Assembly (NCBI RefSeq): GCF_018070025.1
Contig: NZ_JAGPYQ010000002.1
Coordinates: 248,001-312,000 of the forward strand
Origin: Streptomyces liliiviolaceus
GTDB taxonomy: Bacteria; Actinomycetota; Actinomycetes; Streptomycetales; Streptomycetaceae
Length of the DNA: 64,000 bases
Direction of reading: 5' to 3'
The translations under genes and the position numbers were made by a program. The notes beneath the pieces were generated by a model. That model saw only the letters and a list, made by a program, of their open reading frames with translations, searched no databases and was not told where the DNA came from. This document shows positions 60,751 through 64,000 of this stretch, piece after piece (positions within the stretch are counted from its first letter, which is position 1; each line of letters begins with the position of its first letter).

Positions 60751-61680
60751 TCATCCGTCCCACGAGATCCGCTTGTCGAGCAGCGGGTAGACCGCGTCGA
60801 CGGCGAGGTTCACCACGACGAAGATCACCGCGCTCATCGTGACCGCGACCAGGACGACGGGCATGTCACGGCCGTCCACGGCGTCGACCACCAGCCGTCC
60901 CACGCCGAGCCGGGAGAACACCGTCTCCGTCAGGACCGTCCCGCCGACCATCACGCCGACGGTGGTGCCCAGCGAGGTGACCACCGGCAGCGCGGCGTTG
61001 CGCAGGGCGTGCCGCACGACGATGTCGAACCGGCTGAGCCCCCAGTTGCGGGCCGTCTCGATGTAGGGCGAGGTCAGCGCGCCGCGAAGGTTGGCGGTGA
61101 GGAGTTGGGAGATGCTGCCGCCGCCGGCGACCGCGAGGGCCACCGAGGCGATGAGCAGTCCAAGGAAGCTCTGGTCACCGACCGCTTTGATCCAGTGCAG
61201 TTGGAAGGCGAACACCTGCAGCAGCACGAGGCCCACCAGGAAGGGGGGCAGCGACACCGCGACCGGCGGCAGCGAGATGAGCAGCTCGCGCGCCCACTTC
61301 CAGTCGGTCAGCTCGATGAGCACCGACAGCGTCACGCCGAGCACGACCGCGAGGAGCAGCCCGAGGAACGCCAGCTTGAGCGTCTCGGGGAAGGACTCGA
61401 AGTACACCTCCACCGCCGGGCGGCGCTGGTAGACGCTCTGGCCGAAGTCCCCCTGGAGGGCTCCGGTCAGCGCGTCCCAGTACTGGACCAGCACGGGGCG
61501 GTCCAGGCCGAGCAACTCGCGCTGCTCGGCCAGGAGCTGTTCCACGTCGGCGCCGTCGGCGCCCGCCGTGAGTCCGCCCGCCGCGTCACCGGGGACGATG
61601 TACAGCAGGAAGAACGCCCCGGTGAAAGCACCCCAGACCACGATGACGCCGTAGAGGAGCCGAAGACCGTATCGTGCCAT
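60751..61680 (-). CDS. ABC transporter permease, DppB type
   Basis: A 309-aa inner-membrane protein. It starts MARYGLRLLYGVIVVWGAF and has six predicted helices, with the EAA-like loop ETARNWGLSRFDIVVRHALRN near 206-226. The family's periplasmic part (LGLDRPVLVQYWDAL) is near 57-71. It begins three bases after the binding-protein stop. Confidence 0.93.
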   Translation of the reverse strand: MARYGLRLLYGVIVVWGAFTGAFFLLYIVPGDAAGGLTAGADGADVEQLLAEQRELLGLDRPVLVQYWDALTGALQGDFGQSVYQRRPAVEVYFESFPETLKLAFLGLLLAVVLGVTLSVLIELTDWKWARELLISLPPVAVSLPPFLVGLVLLQVFAFQLHWIKAVGDQSFLGLLIASVALAVAGGGSISQLLTANLRGALTSPYIETARNWGLSRFDIVVRHALRNAALPVVTSLGTTVGVMVGGTVLTETVFSRLGVGRLVVDAVDGRDMPVVLVAVTMSAVIFVVVNLAVDAVYPLLDKRISWDG

Positions 61681-61683
61681 CGT

Positions 61684-63312
61684 CTACTTCTTCGCCAGCC
61701 ACGCGTTGATCAGGTACTGGTCGAGCCCGACCGGCGTGATGTCGTGCAGCCGGGGCGAGTGGGCCCAGATGTCGACGTCGTTGGAGACCGGTACCTCGTA
61801 CGCCTGGTCGACGAGGATGCGGGACGCCTGGTCGACCAGTGCCTGCCGCTCGTCCTTGTCGATGGTCTGGTTCTGCTCCTGGAGGAGCTTGTCGAGTTCC
61901 TTGCCGGTCTTGTCGTCGTCCGCGACGAAGCTCCGGTCGGAGCCGTCCGTCGTGCCGTAGTTGGCGCGCAGGACGTCGGGGTCGGGCGAGGAGGCGTACC
62001 AGTAGGCGACGTCGTACTTGCCGCTGAGCAGTGCCTCGTTGGCCTCGGCGGCCAGCGGTGGGTCGAGGACGAGTTCGATGCCGAGCTTCTTCCACTGGTC
62101 CTGGAGGACCTGGAGGCTCGCGTCGTCCCGCGGGGCGCGCAGCGACAGCCGTTCGCCGTCGGCGTTGCGGCGGATGCCGTCGGAGCCGGTCCTGGTCCAG
62201 CCGGCCTGCTCCAGCAGCGACTTGGCCTTCTTGGCGTCGTACTTCAGGAGCTTGCTCTGGTCGGAGTAGTAGGGGTTGTCCTTGCTCAGCGGGCCGGTCG
62301 CGGGCTGGTCCACGCCGCCCGAGGCGATCTTGACGAACTGCTCGCGGTCCACGCCGATCTGGAGCGCCTGGCGGACCCGTACGTCCTTGAGGAACCTGGA
62401 GGAGGTGTTCAGCGGCAGTTCGAGTCCGGTCGCGGGGTTGAGCGTCTTGGAGATCGTCAGCCCGGCGCTCTTCAGCTGGGTGACGTACTTGGCGTTCACC
62501 CAGTAGATGAACTGGAGTTCGTCGTCGCCGATGACCGCGCCGTTGCGCACCGAGTCCTCGGGGATGATCTTGTAGACGACCTCGTCGAGATAGGCCGACC
62601 CCTGGTGCTCGAAGTACTTCGGCGCCCAGTCGTAGTCCTTGCGCTTCTTCAGCACGATGCGCTGGTTCGGGGTGTACTCCTCCAGGTAGAAGGGGCCCGA
62701 TCCGTCCAGCCACTTCTGCCGCTTCTCGACGGGCAGTTCGGCCGTCTTCTGCGAGACGATGCCGACGTACGCGCGCGAGAGGGACGTCAGGAAGGCGGCG
62801 TTCGGCTCCGCGAACTCAACGGTGATCTTGTGCTCGGAGGGTGTGGTGATCTTGCTGATGCCCTGCACGATGGTCTTGGCGCTGGAGTGGATGCCGGGCC
62901 GGTTCAGGCTCTCCAGGTTGGCCTTGACGACCTTCGCGGTGAGTTTGGTGCCGTCGTGGAAGGTGACGTCGTCACGCAGTTCGAACGCATAGGTCCGCGC
63001 GTCCTTGCTGACCGTCCAGCTCGTGGCGAGCCACGGTTCGACCTTCTTGGTCTCGGGGTTGTAGAAGACGAGCGAGTCGGCGAGTGCGCGGGCCACCGTG
63101 CGCCAGACCTGGTTGACGACGGCGGCGTCGACCCCGCCGGGATCGGCGCTGAGGCCGATGTTGAGCGTGCCTCCGTAGCGGTCCTTCTTGGCCACATCGG
63201 CCCCTGCCCCGCTCTGCCCCCCGCTGCCGCTGCCCGAGCAGGCGGCGGTGGCGAGAAGCGCCAGCGCGGCGCCCACTGCGGTAAGCCAGTGCCGCGGACG
63301 TGAACTGAACAC
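61684..63312 (-). CDS. ABC transporter substrate-binding lipoprotein, peptide/nickel family
   Basis: A 542-aa exported lipoprotein. GTG 63312 is chosen because GAGAGGAAA lies upstream and the signal peptide then has a normal length: HWLTAVGAALALLATAAC with the lipid-bearing Cys at residue 25. The mature part has the SBP_bac_5 pattern (YGGTLNIGLSADPGGVD, LATSWTVSKDARTYAFELRD, LDGSGPFYLEEYTPNQ). It is the first gene of a seven-gene operon with two luciferase-like monooxygenases, which implies capture of an organic sulfur or nitrogen compound rather than peptides (inference). Confidence 0.93.
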   Translation of the reverse strand: MFSSRPRHWLTAVGAALALLATAACSGSGSGGQSGAGADVAKKDRYGGTLNIGLSADPGGVDAAVVNQVWRTVARALADSLVFYNPETKKVEPWLATSWTVSKDARTYAFELRDDVTFHDGTKLTAKVVKANLESLNRPGIHSSAKTIVQGISKITTPSEHKITVEFAEPNAAFLTSLSRAYVGIVSQKTAELPVEKRQKWLDGSGPFYLEEYTPNQRIVLKKRKDYDWAPKYFEHQGSAYLDEVVYKIIPEDSVRNGAVIGDDELQFIYWVNAKYVTQLKSAGLTISKTLNPATGLELPLNTSSRFLKDVRVRQALQIGVDREQFVKIASGGVDQPATGPLSKDNPYYSDQSKLLKYDAKKAKSLLEQAGWTRTGSDGIRRNADGERLSLRAPRDDASLQVLQDQWKKLGIELVLDPPLAAEANEALLSGKYDVAYWYASSPDPDVLRANYGTTDGSDRSFVADDDKTGKELDKLLQEQNQTIDKDERQALVDQASRILVDQAYEVPVSNDVDIWAHSPRLHDITPVGLDQYLINAWLAKK

Positions 63313-63571
63313 GACTTGTGGTTTCCTCTCGATCGGCTCAGGGGCGAGCGGTGGCGCCCGCGCTGTCGTCAATGACCGGTCGGCGCCACGTAGTTGCACT
63401 TGCCTCAGGCGAAGGTGCGGCAGTGATACATAAAACTTCCCGTATCAAGGCCGGTTGAAGATACGACGCGCTCACAGCTGGATACTGCTGCCTCGTAGCC
63501 GATATGTTTACACGGGTGCGCGCTAAGTATCGTGACGACAGTGTTGCAGTCTCCTGAACGGGGAAACCGGC
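63313..63571. promoter_or_regulatory. Divergent control region with five GATAC/GTATC half-sites
   Basis: The region lies between the transporter operon (-) and the HTH gene (+). TGATAC (63424-63429) and GTATCA (63442-63447) form a perfect inverted repeat with a 12-base spacer. Further half-sites are at 63460-63464, 63481-63485 and 63527-63531. It looks like an operator array for a regulator that I cannot name. Confidence 0.5.
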
Positions 63572-64000
63572 ATGGTGTTCGACAAGAAGTACAGCGACGA
63601 GGTCCGCCGTCTGGCGGTCGAACGGGTCCGGCAGAGGCGGCTCGAAGAGCCCGAGAACCGCTCGATCGTCCGGGAGGTCGCCGAGGAGTTCGAGGTCGGC
63701 CCGCAGTCCCTGCGCAAGTGGCTCACCCGCTACGACGACGGCAGTTACGACTACGACCCGGTCCCCGGCTCCGTCGCCCCCGCCGTCTTCGCCGACGGTC
63801 ACGGAGACGGCTGGGAACCGCGCGCCGCGACCGTCGGCCGCCAGGAGCGCAGGACGACGGGCCAGCGCGAACTGCACGCCAGGATCGAGGAACTGGAGCA
63901 TCGGATCGCCGTCCTCCAGGAGGACAACCGCTCCCTGACCCGGGTCGTCTCGCTGCTGGCCGACCAGCTCCGGGTGGCCACGACGAACGGTGTCCAGATC
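63572..64000 (+). CDS. HTH protein related to IS3/IS911 OrfA, 3' end outside window
   Basis: The first 143 residues of an open frame that runs off the window. An N-terminal helix-turn-helix (KKYSDEVRRLAVERVRQRR, then SIVREVAEEFEVGPQSLRKW) matches transposase OrfA/HTH_Tnp_1 proteins. Further on there is a coiled coil (about 105-140: RELHARIEELEHRIAVLQED). In an IS3 element OrfA would be about 100 aa and followed by OrfB. Here the frame continues with an unusual acidic linker (YDDGSYDYDPVPGSVAP), so a domesticated DNA-binding protein is at least as likely. It could be the regulator of the adjacent operon. Confidence 0.65.
   Translation, partial: MVFDKKYSDEVRRLAVERVRQRRLEEPENRSIVREVAEEFEVGPQSLRKWLTRYDDGSYDYDPVPGSVAPAVFADGHGDGWEPRAATVGRQERRTTGQRELHARIEELEHRIAVLQEDNRSLTRVVSLLADQLRVATTNGVQI

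Overview
The window is very GC-rich and reads as a Streptomyces (or close actinomycete) chromosome. GC-rich third codon positions, GTG starts, one in-frame TTA (bldA-type) codon, an MbtH protein and an LmbU-type regulator all fit. Roughly 1-47.7 kb is one side of a large hybrid PKS/NRPS biosynthetic gene cluster. From 47.8 kb to the right end the genes are housekeeping or nutrient-acquisition genes, so the cluster edge probably lies at the strong bidirectional terminator at 47743-47794. The left edge cuts through a type I PKS gene, so the cluster continues to the left.

Left arm, + strand (1-5584): the last acyl carrier protein of a modular PKS; an unusual fusion of a type II thioesterase with an FMN-dependent alpha-hydroxyacid oxidase; a second type II thioesterase; a P450; and a third type II thioesterase. 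Core, - strand: a long gene series read from about 38.4 kb down to 5.6 kb. In transcription order it is type II thioesterase, NRPS-A (2202 aa), NRPS-B (5856 aa), two P450s, an FAD monooxygenase, a free-standing (truncated C)-A-T protein and another P450. NRPS-A plus NRPS-B make six modules: A-T-E / C-A*-T / C-A-T-E / C-A-MT-T / C-A-T-E / C-A-T-TE. Specificity residues read by eye suggest Phe (to D), then a module whose own A domain looks dead (A*), then piperazic acid (to D), N-methyl-Val-like, piperazic acid (to D), and an unassigned residue. The TE domain should release a macrocyclic hexapeptide or depsipeptide. The free-standing A-T protein, with a branched-aliphatic code, and the neighbouring P450 are the obvious candidates to supply a beta-hydroxylated Leu/Ile/Val to the A*-module.

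Right arm of the cluster (38.8-47.7 kb): MbtH, a transposase-like DDE protein that has lost its first catalytic Asp, a dimethylargininase-like amidinohydrolase, a DUF4097-type beta-solenoid protein with a TTA codon, an LmbU-family regulator, and a divergent pair for piperazate formation. That pair is an ornithine N5-monooxygenase (KtzI type) and a PaiB-like haem protein of the KtzT type, which forms the N-N bond. This pair independently supports the piperazate code seen in modules 3 and 5.

Flank (47.8-64 kb): uracil-DNA glycosylase, a GlcNAc-kinase-like ATPase, a CbiX-like protein, a 6-phosphogluconolactonase-like propeller, two aldo/keto reductases and a rhodanese. These are followed by a tightly coupled - strand operon (binding protein, two permeases, double ATPase, two flavin-dependent monooxygenases, aldo/keto reductase) that looks like a sulfur- or xenobiotic-scavenging system. 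It is read divergently from an HTH gene cut by the right edge. All functional calls are from reading the sequence and family knowledge; no database search was run.
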